Notes under the pieces: model-generated
Database searches by the model: none
The model's input: the letters and a program-made list of their open reading frames with translations, nothing else
What the model was told of the DNA's origin: nothing
In this document: piece after piece, positions 16,105 through 25,201 of the stretch
Numbering within the stretch: the first letter of the stretch is position 1
Layout of the letters: each line of letters starts with the position of its first letter
Made by a program: the position numbers and the translations under genes
Assembly (NCBI RefSeq): GCF_006442205.1
Contig: NZ_VFVR01000009.1
Coordinates: forward strand, 1-64,000
Direction of reading: 5' to 3'
From: Mesorhizobium sp. B2-3-12
GTDB taxonomy: Bacteria > Pseudomonadota > Alphaproteobacteria > Rhizobiales > Rhizobiaceae
Length of the DNA: 64,000 bases

Positions 16105-17208
16105 ATGCCAAAAGACCTGAACGCCCTCCTCGCCTCTTACCTCGCCGATGGCGCTGTAGGCGCCTCACTGGCCTATGCGCGCAAGGGCGAAACGCCGACC
16201 GCCCTCACCGCTGGCCTCGCCGACAGCGCGCGTGGCACCCCTGTCACGCCGGACCGGCTGTTCAAGATCGGCAGCTGCACCAAGACCTTCGTCGCCGCGG
16301 CCCTGGTCAAGCTCGCCGAGACCGGCAAGCTCGATCTCGGTGCGCCGATCTCGGCCTGGTTCCCGGACCTGCCGGGCGCCAAGGATATTTCTGTGCGCCA
16401 GCTGATCAACCATCGCAACGGCCTGCCGGAATTCGAATATTACATCCCCATGGACCCGAGCCGGCAATGGACGCCGCGACAGCTGGTCGACATCGCCTTC
16501 GCTTCCGACAAGCAGAAGGCGCCGGGCGGACCCGCGGTCTACAACAACACCGGCTATGTCCTGGCAGGCATGGTGATCGAGGCTGTCACCGGCCAGCCGC
16601 TGGGCGCCTACGTCAGGAGCGCGATCCTCGAACCGCTCGGCCTGAAAAACACCTGGTCGCCGGCGACCGAGGCGTTTCCCGAGAAATCGATGGTGCGCGG
16701 CTATTATCACCGGCCGCCGCCAGCGCCCAACGCGCCCACCGACATCGCCTCGGGCGGCGAGATGTGGCGCATGGACGGCGTGCTGCCCTATTCCGACGCA
16801 TTGCAGGATTCTTCCGATTCCTTCCCGTTCGGCGCCGCCTATGGCTGCGGCGACATGGTATCGACGCCATCCGACATGGTGGGCTTCATGCGCGGCCTGT
16901 TCTCAGGCAAGCTGTTGTACCAGCCCTTCTTCGCCGAGATGTTCGAACAGCGCGTGCCGGCGAGTTTTCCAGGCACGCGCATGCGCGAGACGGGTGCCGG
17001 CATGTTCCAGAGCGCCTATGCCGGCCGCGCCTTCTACGGCCACCAGGGCAGCATTCCAGGCTACGTCGCCGTCATGCTGCATGATCCCCTGACGGACCTC
17101 ACCATCGCCATGACCAGCAATGTCGGCTCCGGCAACCGCCTGTCCTTCCAGGCCAGCGGCCTGCACCCGGTGGTCGATCAGGCGATCGAGGCAATCTTGG
17201 AACGATGA
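16105..17208 (+). CDS. Serine hydrolase of the beta-lactamase/D-aminopeptidase family
   Basis: A 367-residue class C beta-lactamase-related hydrolase without a signal peptide when started at ATG 16105. The nucleophile motif is SCTK (Ser57-Lys60) in RLFKIGSCTKTFVAAALVKL, the second motif is YNN near residue 146, and the third, KTG-like, motif is HQG in FYGHQGSIPGYVA. Members include D-aminopeptidases, esterases and enzymes of cell-wall peptide turnover; the substrate is not apparent. Single gene behind a palindromic repeat. Confidence 0.85.
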   Translation: MPKDLNALLASYLADGAVGASLAYARKGETPTALTAGLADSARGTPVTPDRLFKIGSCTKTFVAAALVKLAETGKLDLGAPISAWFPDLPGAKDISVRQLINHRNGLPEFEYYIPMDPSRQWTPRQLVDIAFASDKQKAPGGPAVYNNTGYVLAGMVIEAVTGQPLGAYVRSAILEPLGLKNTWSPATEAFPEKSMVRGYYHRPPPAPNAPTDIASGGEMWRMDGVLPYSDALQDSSDSFPFGAAYGCGDMVSTPSDMVGFMRGLFSGKLLYQPFFAEMFEQRVPASFPGTRMRETGAGMFQSAYAGRAFYGHQGSIPGYVAVMLHDPLTDLTIAMTSNVGSGNRLSFQASGLHPVVDQAIEAILER

Positions 17209-17269
17209 TCTTCCAGGGGGAAATCGAGTTGCGGCTTTCAGAGGACTGACGCGGCGTGGTGCGCGAACG

Positions 17270-18418
17270 TCAGCCACCTCTGCGCCTTTCGAAGAGCTGA
17301 AGGTATCGTTCGAACACGAAAAGCCGATTACGCCTTTGGCCGGTGACTTCGGCCAGAACGCCGTGGCTTATGAGATCGGCAATCAACGACGTGGCCGTGT
17401 TCGTCGTCGTGTCCAGTAGAATGGTGACGCCTTTTACGTCGACCAATGGACGCTTGTAGAGATGTCTTACAAGCTGTTGCGCGTTTCCTTGACGGCGATG
17501 GCTGAAGCGCGGCAGCGTTTCCCGTTCTATCCGCTCTTTGAGCACCAAAATCTTGCGGAACACGTCAGCAGACGCGCGCGCTGTCTCCTCAACCCCATGG
17601 AGAAAGAAGATAAGCCACTCCCGCATGTGGTTACCTTCGCGCACGGCCATGAGGTGATCGATGTAGGCGGTCTTGTTGCGTTCAAAATAGTCGGACAGGT
17701 AGAGCGCCGGTTTGACAAGGAGGCCCTGCGAGGAGAGGTAAAGCGAGATCATAAGGCGGCCTAGCCGCCCGTTGCCATCCAGGAACGGATGGATGGTTTC
17801 GAATTGATAGTGGGCGATCGCAATGCGGATGAGCGGCGGCACGCGCAGGCTGTCGTCATGGATGAATTTCTCCATGTCGCTCATGAGCTCGGACACATGC
17901 TCATGATGCGGGGGCACGAACGCCGCGTCTCTTAGACTGACGCCAATCCAGTTCTGACTGTTTCGAAATTCGCCGGGCTGCTTGGTTTCGCCGCGCACGC
18001 CTTGCATGAGGATGGCATGTGTTTCCTTCAGCAGTCTGTTGGATAAAGGCAGGCGCTCGAGGCTAACAATGGCGCTATTGATCGCTTGGATGTAGTTCTG
18101 TACCTCTCCCCAGTCGTCACGCGCTTCGGGAGACAGGTCTTCGATCTGTTTGAAGGCGTCCTCGATATTGGTCTGGGTGCCCTCGATGCGGCTCGACTGC
18201 GTGGCTTCCTTCGCGACATACATGCTGATGAAGAAATCAATGTCGGGGACGAGTTGCGCGAATGCGTTCAATTCGGCCAATGCGCGGTCGGCGCGACCCA
18301 GCACATCTATGACTTCCGGGCTGGAGATGATCCAGGGATGATGGACCGGGGTCGGCAAGAAACTACGATATTCCAGCCGCTTTTCGTAGCGTCCCGACCT
18401 GTAGGCTGACAAATCCAT
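17270..18418 (-). CDS. Fic family protein (AMP-transferase type, self-inhibited)
   Basis: A 382-residue Fic protein. The catalytic motif HPFLDGNGRLGR (about residue 210) is complete, so NMP transfer to hydroxyl side chains of a target protein is likely. Before it, SSRIEG (Ser75-Gly80) fits the S/T-xxx-E-G/N inhibitory helix in the N-terminal position, the class II arrangement in which Glu blocks ATP. The last 80 residues look like a winged helix (TNTATSLIADLISHGVLAEV), so DNA binding and autoregulation are possible. The gene is less G+C-rich than its neighbours, a hint of transfer. Repeated sites lie just upstream. Confidence 0.9.
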   Translation of the reverse strand: MDLSAYRSGRYEKRLEYRSFLPTPVHHPWIISSPEVIDVLGRADRALAELNAFAQLVPDIDFFISMYVAKEATQSSRIEGTQTNIEDAFKQIEDLSPEARDDWGEVQNYIQAINSAIVSLERLPLSNRLLKETHAILMQGVRGETKQPGEFRNSQNWIGVSLRDAAFVPPHHEHVSELMSDMEKFIHDDSLRVPPLIRIAIAHYQFETIHPFLDGNGRLGRLMISLYLSSQGLLVKPALYLSDYFERNKTAYIDHLMAVREGNHMREWLIFFLHGVEETARASADVFRKILVLKERIERETLPRFSHRRQGNAQQLVRHLYKRPLVDVKGVTILLDTTTNTATSLIADLISHGVLAEVTGQRRNRLFVFERYLQLFERRRGG

Positions 18419-18542
18419 ATTTCAGAAACATCCCCGATTTCTGCAATAAGGAAATCCATATGTCAGATTCTGCCAACTTCCAACAGATGTTTCATTTTCG
18501 GGGGCATGTTTCTGAAATAACGGTCGACCCTGTTTCAGAAAC
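18411..18542. promoter_or_regulatory. Repeated TTTCAGAAAC-type sites upstream of the Fic gene
   Basis: TTTCAGAAAC at 18420-18429 (touching the start codon), GTTTCTGAAA at 18508-18517 and GTTTCAGAAAC at 18532-18542 are the same near-palindrome in both orientations. A second pair, AAATCCATATTTCAGAAAC (18411-18429) and AAATCCATATGTCAGATTC (18452-18470), is a direct repeat 41 bp apart. They look like binding sites for one factor, perhaps the winged-helix end of Fic itself. Confidence 0.5.
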
Positions 18543-18683
18543 TTTCCGCTACGCGGCGCGGCGAGATGATGGATTGCATCCCGCCATATGAGACGCTGTC
18601 CGACCCTGACACGAGATGCCGCCATGAAGTCCATACTGCTGTTGCGGCTCGCGTCGCGGGACGAGAAGGCCAGGTAGGCAACG

Positions 18684-19157
18684 TCAATCTTCGTCCGTCC
18701 AGATCAGGCGCAGCAGGCGGAGCAGCGTTGCCCGCTCCTTGGCTGTCAGCCGTTGCAGGAACCGGTCTTCGTGCCGGCGCACCTGTTGGCGCCATCCAGG
18801 CATGGCCTTGCGCGCGGCCGGTGTCAGCGTCAGCACCCGCACGCGCTTGTCGTCCGCGTGGTCGTCGCGCTCCACCAGCCCTCGCTCTTCGAGGTCGGCC
18901 AGCAGCGGCGCCATGTTGGCGCTCTTCATGCCGAGCTGGCGGCAGAGTTCCGCGGCACGGATGCCGGGCTGTTCGTCGATAAGCGCCAGCATGCCGTAGG
19001 TGACCGGGCGCAGCGCCGCATCGGCCAGCTCGACGGCGAAATCACTCAAGGCCAAGGTCGAGGCACGCCTGAGATTGTAGCCGATCTGCGCGTCGAGCGC
19101 GTCTTTTGCCGACACGTCCGGGGCGCCGGGAGCAGCGTGAGCTTCTTTATCATCCAT
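18684..19157 (-). CDS. MarR family regulator, probable hydroxycinnamate repressor (CouR/FerC-like)
   Basis: A 157-residue MarR protein starting at ATG 19157. The winged helix is seen in LRPVTYGMLALIDEQPGIRA, ELCRQLGMKSANMAPLLADL and the wing ERDDHADDKRVRVLTLTPAA. It is divergent from a hydroxycinnamoyl-CoA hydratase-lyase gene. In known systems of this kind the MarR protein is released from DNA by hydroxycinnamoyl-CoA. Two matching palindromes lie between the divergent starts, supporting that role here. The assignment rests on context plus family; the ligand is an inference. Confidence 0.85.
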   Translation of the reverse strand: MDDKEAHAAPGAPDVSAKDALDAQIGYNLRRASTLALSDFAVELADAALRPVTYGMLALIDEQPGIRAAELCRQLGMKSANMAPLLADLEERGLVERDDHADDKRVRVLTLTPAARKAMPGWRQQVRRHEDRFLQRLTAKERATLLRLLRLIWTDED

Positions 19158-19203
19158 GGCTGAACCGATCGCCGCGACCAAGGTCCTTGTCAAGCGAAAA
19201 AGA

Positions 19204-19242
19204 CTATGCGACATAGCAAAGTAGATAGCTATGCAACATAGC
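19204..19242. promoter_or_regulatory. Two MarR operator palindromes
   Basis: CTATGCGACATAG (19204-19216) and GCTATGCAACATAGC (19228-19242) are copies of one palindrome, CTATG-N3-CATAG, with centres 25 bp apart. They sit between the divergent MarR and hydratase-lyase starts, closer to the latter (start 19274), well placed to block both promoters. Confidence 0.75.
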
Positions 19243-19273
19243 AATTTCCGAACGGAATGGGAGGACGCAGACC

Positions 19274-20089
19274 ATGACCGAAGAGCCCGTCGCCTTCGAT
19301 GTCGAGAACGGCATCGCCTGGGTGCGCTTCAACCGGCCGGACAAGCGCAATTGCATGAACCCGGCGCTCAACCGGCGCATGATGGAGGTTCTGGACGCGC
19401 TCGAATTCCGCGACGATGTCGGCGTGCTGGTGCTGTCGGGAGAAGGCAGCGCCTGGTCGGCCGGTATGGACCTCAAGGAGTATTTCCGCGAGACCGAAGC
19501 CAAGGGCCTCGGCGCCATCCGCAAGGCGCAGGCGGAAGCCTATGGCTGGTGGCGGCGCCTGCGCTGGTACGGCAAGCCGACCATCGCCATGGTCAATGGC
19601 TGGTGTTTCGGCGGCGGCTATGGCCCGCTCTTCGCCTGCGACCTCGCCTTCGCCGCCGACGAGGCGCAATTCGCCTTGTCCGAGATCAACTGGGGCATCC
19701 TGCCCGGCGGCGGCGCCACCAAGGTGGTGGTCGACCTCCTGTCGATGCGCGACGCCATGTATCACGCGCTGACCGGCGAACTCATCGACGGCAGGAAAGC
19801 CGCCGCCTGGAAGCTGGTCAATGAAAGCCTGCCGCTGGCCGACCTGAAGACGCGCGTCACCGAGGTCGCGAACGTGCTTTTGAAGAAGAACCCGATTGCC
19901 CTGAAAGCGACCAAGGACGCCATCCGCCGCGTCGCCGAAATGACTTATGACAATGCCGAGGACTATCTTGTGCGGGCGCAGGAAGCGGCCAACTCCCACG
20001 ACAACGAGGGCCGCAAGGAAGGCATCCGCCAGTTCATCGACGAAAAGAGCTACAAACCGGGTCTCGGCGCCTACGACAAGGCGAGATGA
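19274..20089 (+). CDS. ech: Hydroxycinnamoyl-CoA hydratase-lyase (feruloyl/p-coumaroyl-CoA)
   Basis: A 271-residue crotonase. It converts feruloyl- or coumaroyl-CoA to vanillin or 4-hydroxybenzaldehyde plus acetyl-CoA. The assignment rests on long blocks typical of HCHL rather than general crotonases: AWSAGMDLKEYFRE, KPTIAMVNGWCFGGGYGPLF and FALSEINWGI, where Glu137 matches the catalytic Glu143 of the Pseudomonas enzyme, and FIDEKSYKPGLGAYDKAR at the end. The residue matching Ser123 of that enzyme is Gly here (GGYGP for GGFSP). GGGAGG lies upstream of the ATG. The acyl-CoA synthetase gene follows after 32 bp. Confidence 0.88.
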   Translation: MTEEPVAFDVENGIAWVRFNRPDKRNCMNPALNRRMMEVLDALEFRDDVGVLVLSGEGSAWSAGMDLKEYFRETEAKGLGAIRKAQAEAYGWWRRLRWYGKPTIAMVNGWCFGGGYGPLFACDLAFAADEAQFALSEINWGILPGGGATKVVVDLLSMRDAMYHALTGELIDGRKAAAWKLVNESLPLADLKTRVTEVANVLLKKNPIALKATKDAIRRVAEMTYDNAEDYLVRAQEAANSHDNEGRKEGIRQFIDEKSYKPGLGAYDKAR

Positions 20090-20121
20090 CGCGGTAAGAC
20101 GCAATCTGGGAGGAGATGCGA

Positions 20122-21636
20122 ATGCCGGCCCCGACGACATCGGATCCCATCGCCCTGCATGCCGGAGGCCAGCCGGACCGTCTCGCCTGTGTCGACCTGG
20201 CAACCGGCCGGCGCTGGACTTATGCGGCGCTCGACGAGGCCATCCAGCGCGCCGTCGGCGTCCTCGAAACCGCTTGGGACGTCGAACAGGGCCAACGCAT
20301 CGCCACGCTTGCCCGCAACAGCGCCGATCTCCTGATCCTGCAACAGGCCGCGATGCGGCTCGGCGCCATCTTCGTGCCGCTCAACTGGCGCCTCGCCGGT
20401 GCCGAACGGCGGGCGATCCTGGCCGATTGCGGTCCGGCGCTGCTGCTGCATGACGCGGCCCTTGGATTGGCGCCAACCGACGGCTGCATGTCGGTGGACA
20501 TCGCTGCCTTCGCAAGGGCGGTCGAGGCCCAGGCGCCGGCGCCGCGCCGCGTCTTGCCGGCCAGCGATGCGCCGTCGATCATCCTCTACACGTCGGGCAC
20601 GTCGGGCCAGCCCAAAGGCGTCGTCGTCACCGAGAGCAACGCCTTGGCCACGGCAGTCAATTTCGGCGTGCTCGGGCGCGTCGGCAATGCCAGCGTCTTC
20701 CTCTGCGATGCGCCGATGTTCCATGTCATCGGCCTCGTCACCAGCCTGCGTCCACCGCTGCTGCAGGGCGGCACGGTGCTGATCTCGCCCGGCTTCGATG
20801 CCGATGTGACCAACCGCCGGCTGGCCGATCCCTCACTCGGCGTCACCCATTATTTCTGCGTGCCGCAGATGGCCCGGATGCTGCGGGAACATCCCGACTT
20901 CGCGCCGTCGCGCTGGACGTCCCTCACCGCCATCTTCACCGGCGGCGCGCCGAACCCGGCCATCGATGTCAACTGGTGGCTGGCTCAAGGCATCCGCATG
21001 GTCGACGGCTTCGGCATGACCGAAGCCGGCACCGTGCTTGGCATGCCGGTCGAGGCCGGGCGGATCGCCAGCAAGGCCGGCTCGGCCGGCCTGCCGGCGC
21101 CGACGATCGGCCTGCGTATCGTCGACGACGACGGCAAGGAGGTCGCGGCCAACGAACCGGGCGAGATATGGCTGTCCGGCCCGTCGATCACGCCGGGCTA
21201 CTGGAACCGGCCGGAAGAGACGGCGCGCGCCTTCACCAGCGATGGCTGGTTCCGCACCGGCGACATCGCGCGGCGCGATGACGAAGGCTTCGTCACCCTC
21301 GTCGACCGCCGCAAGGACATGTTCATCTCCGGTGGCGAGAACGTCTATCCCGTCGAAATCGAGATGGTGCTGCTCGAGCATCCCGACATCGCCGAAGCCG
21401 CCGTGATCGGCGTCGCCGACGAGCGCTGGGGCGAAGTCGGTCGCGCCTTCGTCGTGGTCAAACCCGGCCGGACCGTGGATCCGGCCGCGCTGGCAAGCCA
21501 TTGCGGCGACCGCATCGCCCGCTACAAGGTGCCGAAGCAGTTCCTGCTCGCCGAGGCGCTGCCGCGCACCGCGTCCGGCAAGATCCAGAAACACATTTTG
21601 CGTGGCTGGACAGCACCGGACGGGCAGCGAGTCTGA
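20122..21636 (+). CDS. Acyl-CoA synthetase, probable feruloyl/hydroxycinnamoyl-CoA synthetase
   Basis: A 504-residue ANL-superfamily ligase. The AMP-binding motif is ILYTSGTSGQPKGVVV, followed by MVDGFGMTEAG, the hinge GWFRTGDIARRDDEGFVTLV and DRRKDMFISGGENVYPVEIE, and the catalytic Lys in ASGKIQKH near the end. Start chosen at ATG 20122, which is 6 bp from GGGAGGAG; the ATG at 20116 abuts it. Lying directly behind the hydratase-lyase and under the same MarR operators, it most likely activates ferulate or coumarate to its CoA thioester. Confidence 0.85.
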   Translation: MPAPTTSDPIALHAGGQPDRLACVDLATGRRWTYAALDEAIQRAVGVLETAWDVEQGQRIATLARNSADLLILQQAAMRLGAIFVPLNWRLAGAERRAILADCGPALLLHDAALGLAPTDGCMSVDIAAFARAVEAQAPAPRRVLPASDAPSIILYTSGTSGQPKGVVVTESNALATAVNFGVLGRVGNASVFLCDAPMFHVIGLVTSLRPPLLQGGTVLISPGFDADVTNRRLADPSLGVTHYFCVPQMARMLREHPDFAPSRWTSLTAIFTGGAPNPAIDVNWWLAQGIRMVDGFGMTEAGTVLGMPVEAGRIASKAGSAGLPAPTIGLRIVDDDGKEVAANEPGEIWLSGPSITPGYWNRPEETARAFTSDGWFRTGDIARRDDEGFVTLVDRRKDMFISGGENVYPVEIEMVLLEHPDIAEAAVIGVADERWGEVGRAFVVVKPGRTVDPAALASHCGDRIARYKVPKQFLLAEALPRTASGKIQKHILRGWTAPDGQRV

Positions 21637-21654
21637 CCCGAGCCGAGGTTCAGC

Positions 21655-22374
21655 TTAACTCGCGGAGCGGAAGATTGCTGTCGCCTCGGCAACGATCCGC
21701 GCATTGTCCTTTGCCACCGTTCCGTCGGCAAGCGTCTTGCCGTCCTCCAGCCCGACCCGCGTCGACCAGCGCTTTTGCCGCGCCAGGTCCACGAACGGCC
21801 AGACGGTGCCGTCGACGCCATGCAGCAGGATCGGCCGCCGCACCCCGGCGCGTTCGAGCACGGCGGCGATGCCGTGCGCCTCGTCGAGGGCCGTGGGCAG
21901 GTCCGGTATGTCGATCTCGATCAGGATACGCAGCACGCGGCCGCGGTCGGCGAGCCCCACGAAGCGCTCCGCATCTTCCGTGGTGGCAAGCCCCGCCTCG
22001 ATGCCGACGCCCTGCTCGCGCAACAGCGCCATCACGGCGGGCGCGTCGGCTTCCGAGAGATTGACCGAGGCATAGTCGGGCAGCTCGCGCCAGGCGGCGA
22101 TCGCCGCGCGGGTCCGCGCCACATCGTTCTCGATCCAGGCGCCGGTCGACACGCCGATCAATGTGCCCGGGCAGGCCTGCCGCACGGCAAGGACCGTCGC
22201 ATCCACCGCCGCCAGGCTTTCGCGGCCGTTCTCGCCGCGCGGATGGATGTGCAGTTCGGCGGCACCCGCGCCGACGCAGGAAACGGCATCCGCGGCCATC
22301 GCGTGCGCCGTCAGCGGCAGGCTGGGATGGAAATCGCGCGGCCGCGCGCCGTTGATGCAGGCCTGGACGATCAT
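21655..22374 (-). CDS. BKACE family (DUF849) beta-keto acid cleavage enzyme
   Basis: A 239-residue TIM-barrel protein starting at ATG 22374 (MIVQACINGARP is the usual opening, with the strand-1 NGAR motif). ELHIHPRGENG carries the His-x-His zinc ligands of the beta-keto acid cleavage enzymes; PILLHGVDGTVWPFVDLARQ is the C-terminal barrel end. The family condenses a beta-keto acid with acetyl-CoA to give acetoacetate and a new CoA ester; 3-keto-5-aminohexanoate is only one of many substrates. It is convergent with the acyl-CoA synthetase; any link to hydroxycinnamate degradation is unproven. Slightly shorter than many family members. Confidence 0.82.
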   Translation of the reverse strand: MIVQACINGARPRDFHPSLPLTAHAMAADAVSCVGAGAAELHIHPRGENGRESLAAVDATVLAVRQACPGTLIGVSTGAWIENDVARTRAAIAAWRELPDYASVNLSEADAPAVMALLREQGVGIEAGLATTEDAERFVGLADRGRVLRILIEIDIPDLPTALDEAHGIAAVLERAGVRRPILLHGVDGTVWPFVDLARQKRWSTRVGLEDGKTLADGTVAKDNARIVAEATAIFRSAS

Positions 22375-22573
22375 CGATTTCACCTCGGACAAAAGAGCGC
22401 AGTCTAGACAGCCCGCCACACCGCGCAAAGCCCGTGGCGCCGTCACTCCTGACAAACGGGCACCGCCACCGGCTGCCCCTCTCCAGTGCGTTCGCCGGCA
22501 TTTGAATAAAAGGCGCTTGTGGATATTTACCCCACATTGCGCCAGACCGGCCAAGATACATTAGGGCGGGTTA

Positions 22574-22780
22574 ATGGAGGGACCATTGACCAGCGATTTT
22601 TCAGCCGCCCGTCTCCATCTCGAACGCGCCTACCACTATCTGCGCGGCAATGACGAGACGAGCCGCGCCACATGCGAGGCCCTCGACCTGTTGATCGAGA
22701 TGGTGGCGGAAGCACAACACAGGAAGCCGGAACCCGGGGTGCTGGAATTTCCCCGAGCGGCGGCGCGTCGTCACGGCTGA
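22574..22780 (+). CDS. Small conserved-looking hypothetical protein
   Basis: A 68-residue protein with a helical, charged composition (ARLHLERAYHYLRGNDETSR, ALDLLIEMVAEAQHR), no signal and no membrane segment. No family was recognised. ATG 22574 gives 68 residues; TTG at 22586 has GGAGGG better spaced and gives 64. It stands alone, between the BKACE gene and the convergent GGDEF-EAL gene. Confidence 0.5.
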   Translation: MEGPLTSDFSAARLHLERAYHYLRGNDETSRATCEALDLLIEMVAEAQHRKPEPGVLEFPRAAARRHG

Positions 22781-22880
22781 CAAAACGCGTCGCGTTCAGC
22801 GGATTCAGCCCGCGCGCATCGGATCTTCGCCTTCACGCATGTCGCTGTCCAGATCGCTTAGCGACATGCGTTTTGTCCAA

Positions 22881-25091
22881 TCAGGACGCCGTGCGTCTCG
22901 ATGCGCCGCCGGCCAATCCCGCCGCGCGCGCCACGATCCCATCCAGCGGTTCGGGCCGGTGCAGCAGAAACCCCTGGCCGAACTCGACGCCCATATCGTC
23001 CAGCATGGCCACGATGTCCTGCCGCTCGATCTTCTCGGCCACCACGGCGCAGCCGAGGCTGCGGGCGATGCTGGTGATGGCCAGCACGATCTCGCGGTCG
23101 AAGCGGCTTTCGGCGATGTTCTCGATGAAGGAGCCGTCGATCTTGATGGCATCGACCGGAAAGCGCCTGAGATATTCGAACGAGCTCATGCCGGCGCCGA
23201 AATCGTCGAGGCTGACCCTGCAGCGCCGCTCGCGCGCCCTGCGCACGAAGGTTTCGGCGGCATCGAAATTGGTGACGGCGGCGGTTTCGGTGATCTCGAA
23301 GCCGATGCCCGAATGCGGCGCCCCGGTTTCCTCGATGATGCTGTCGACGAAGTCCCACAGTCCGGGATCGCTCAGCGTCTGCGCCGACAGGTTGAAGCCG
23401 AGCGTGATGGCGCCGGATTTCATCGCCGCGCCGTGCCGTGACAGCGCCGTGCGTATGATCCAGCGGTCCAGCCGCGCGGCAACGCCGAAGCGCTCCGCCG
23501 CCGGAATGAATTCGCCGGGCGGGATCAGCCGGCCGCCCTTTGCGGCCAGCCGCGCCAGCACCTCGACGTGGCGGCTCTCTTCCCAGGGCCTGCCCAGCCG
23601 GTGGATCTCCTGGCCGAACAGTTTCAGCCTGCCGTCTTCCATGGCGTCCACCGTGTCGGCGGCCAGCCGTGCGGCGTTGAGGCCGCCCGAACCGGCGGCG
23701 GTCTCGGCCGAAAACAGCGCGAAGCGATCGCGCCCGGCGGCCTTCGCCGCGTAGCAGGCATCGTCGGCGCAAGCCAATGCGTCGGCAACCGTGGTGAGAG
23801 GGTCGTGGATGATGGCGATGCCGATGCTGGCCGCCAGTCGCCGCGACGTCGCGGCGAGGCCGAGATCGGCGTCGCGCACGGCCGTCAGGATCGCGCCTGC
23901 CAGTTGCTCGGCCTGATCGACATCGCAATCGGGCACCATCAGCGCGAACTCGTCGCCGCCGAGCCGCGCCGCATGCGCCGATGGCGGCAGGCAGCGGCCA
24001 ATGCCCGCCGCGACGCCCTTCAGCGCCAGATCGCCGGCGGCATGGCCGGCGAAGTCGTTGAGCGCCTTGAAATAATCGAGGTCGACATAGAACACCGCCA
24101 GCGGCACGCGCGTGGCGATATGATCGGCGAGCAGCCTGTCGAAGGCGGCGCGGTTCCAAAGGCCGGTCAGCGCATCGTGGCGGGCGGCGAAGGCAAGCTC
24201 CTGTTCGCGCAGTCTGTCCTCGGTGATGTCGCGCACGGTGCCCAGGACCTGGCCGGTGGCACCGGCGGCGGCGACGAAGCGCAGCAGCGATTCGACATGG
24301 CGGATCTGGCCGTCACGCTTGATAATCCGGTACTGCGCGGCGATGACGCCGTCGGTTTCCAACGGCACCTTGTGGGCGCTTTCGGCGGCGTCCTTGTCGT
24401 CGGGATGCAAGTAGCTGTGCCAGAGATCCGCCGTCACCTCGTCGGTCACCGCGACGAGGCCGAATATCTCTCTTGTGCGCGAGTCCCAATAGCTCTTGTT
24501 GGTAGCGATGTCGTAGTGCCAGATGCCGGTGCCGCTGGCGGCGAGCGCCAGTCGAAAGCGGATGTTGACCTGTTCGAGCGCGGCTTCGGCCGCCTTCTGC
24601 TTGGAGATGTCGGTCTGCACGCCCATCAGCCTGAGCGGCTTGCCGTCAGCGTCGCTCTCGACGATGCCGCCTCGGTCGAGCACCCACACCCAGTGGCCCT
24701 GCTTGTGCTTCAGCCGGAGTTCGGTCTCGATGGCGTCGGTCAGCCCGGCAATGTGGCGGTCGCCGCTTGCCAGCGCCCGCTCGCGGTCATCGGGATGGGT
24801 CAGTTGCAGCCACAGGTCGCTGGTGGCGGCAAGCTCGTTCTCGTCGTAGCCAAGCATCCGCGCCCAGGTCTCGGAGTAGAAACAATCGCCGGTGCGGAGA
24901 TCCCAGTCCCAGACGCCAAGATGGGCACGCTCCAGGGCCTTGGCCCAGAACGCTCCGTTGCGATTTTTCCTACCCTGACGCGCCATCGTCCGTTTCGCCT
25001 GCCCCATCCCGCGGGCAATCTGCGGCAAAACCAGAGAAGAAACAGTTACTGGGACGCCGGGGCCGGCGTGCTGGCTTTCCTCGCCTGCCAT
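22881..25091 (-). CDS. PAS-PAS-GGDEF-EAL cyclic-di-GMP protein
   Basis: A 736-residue cytoplasmic signalling protein. Two PAS/PAC units come first (about residues 50-175 with WARMLGYDENEL, and 180-300 with TREIFGLVAV and VLGTVRDITED). A GGDEF domain follows with an intact LGGDEF; no RxxD inhibitory site is seen before it. The EAL domain has EVLARL in place of EALLRW, but its other motifs are complete (FNLSAQTL, FEITET, LDDFGAGMSSFEYL, IKIDGSFI), so phosphodiesterase activity is plausible. No transmembrane helix is seen, so the sensed signal is probably internal. ATG 25091 has AAAGG upstream; 25007 is an alternative. Confidence 0.92.
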   Translation of the reverse strand: MAGEESQHAGPGVPVTVSSLVLPQIARGMGQAKRTMARQGRKNRNGAFWAKALERAHLGVWDWDLRTGDCFYSETWARMLGYDENELAATSDLWLQLTHPDDRERALASGDRHIAGLTDAIETELRLKHKQGHWVWVLDRGGIVESDADGKPLRLMGVQTDISKQKAAEAALEQVNIRFRLALAASGTGIWHYDIATNKSYWDSRTREIFGLVAVTDEVTADLWHSYLHPDDKDAAESAHKVPLETDGVIAAQYRIIKRDGQIRHVESLLRFVAAAGATGQVLGTVRDITEDRLREQELAFAARHDALTGLWNRAAFDRLLADHIATRVPLAVFYVDLDYFKALNDFAGHAAGDLALKGVAAGIGRCLPPSAHAARLGGDEFALMVPDCDVDQAEQLAGAILTAVRDADLGLAATSRRLAASIGIAIIHDPLTTVADALACADDACYAAKAAGRDRFALFSAETAAGSGGLNAARLAADTVDAMEDGRLKLFGQEIHRLGRPWEESRHVEVLARLAAKGGRLIPPGEFIPAAERFGVAARLDRWIIRTALSRHGAAMKSGAITLGFNLSAQTLSDPGLWDFVDSIIEETGAPHSGIGFEITETAAVTNFDAAETFVRRARERRCRVSLDDFGAGMSSFEYLRRFPVDAIKIDGSFIENIAESRFDREIVLAITSIARSLGCAVVAEKIERQDIVAMLDDMGVEFGQGFLLHRPEPLDGIVARAAGLAGGASRRTAS

Positions 25092-25201
25092 GCCGCCTTT
25101 CGATTGGCCGGCAAGAACCGGAGTTTTGCGCGCGTCCGATCATCGTAGGGATAGCCAGGGATCATCGACCCCGGTGATCCAGACAAGAAGAGGACCTCCC
25201 T

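Noticed and set aside
18624..18677. 17-codon frame beginning like a SixA phosphatase (MKSILLLR)
   Set aside because: It stops after 17 codons and nothing matching SixA follows in any frame.
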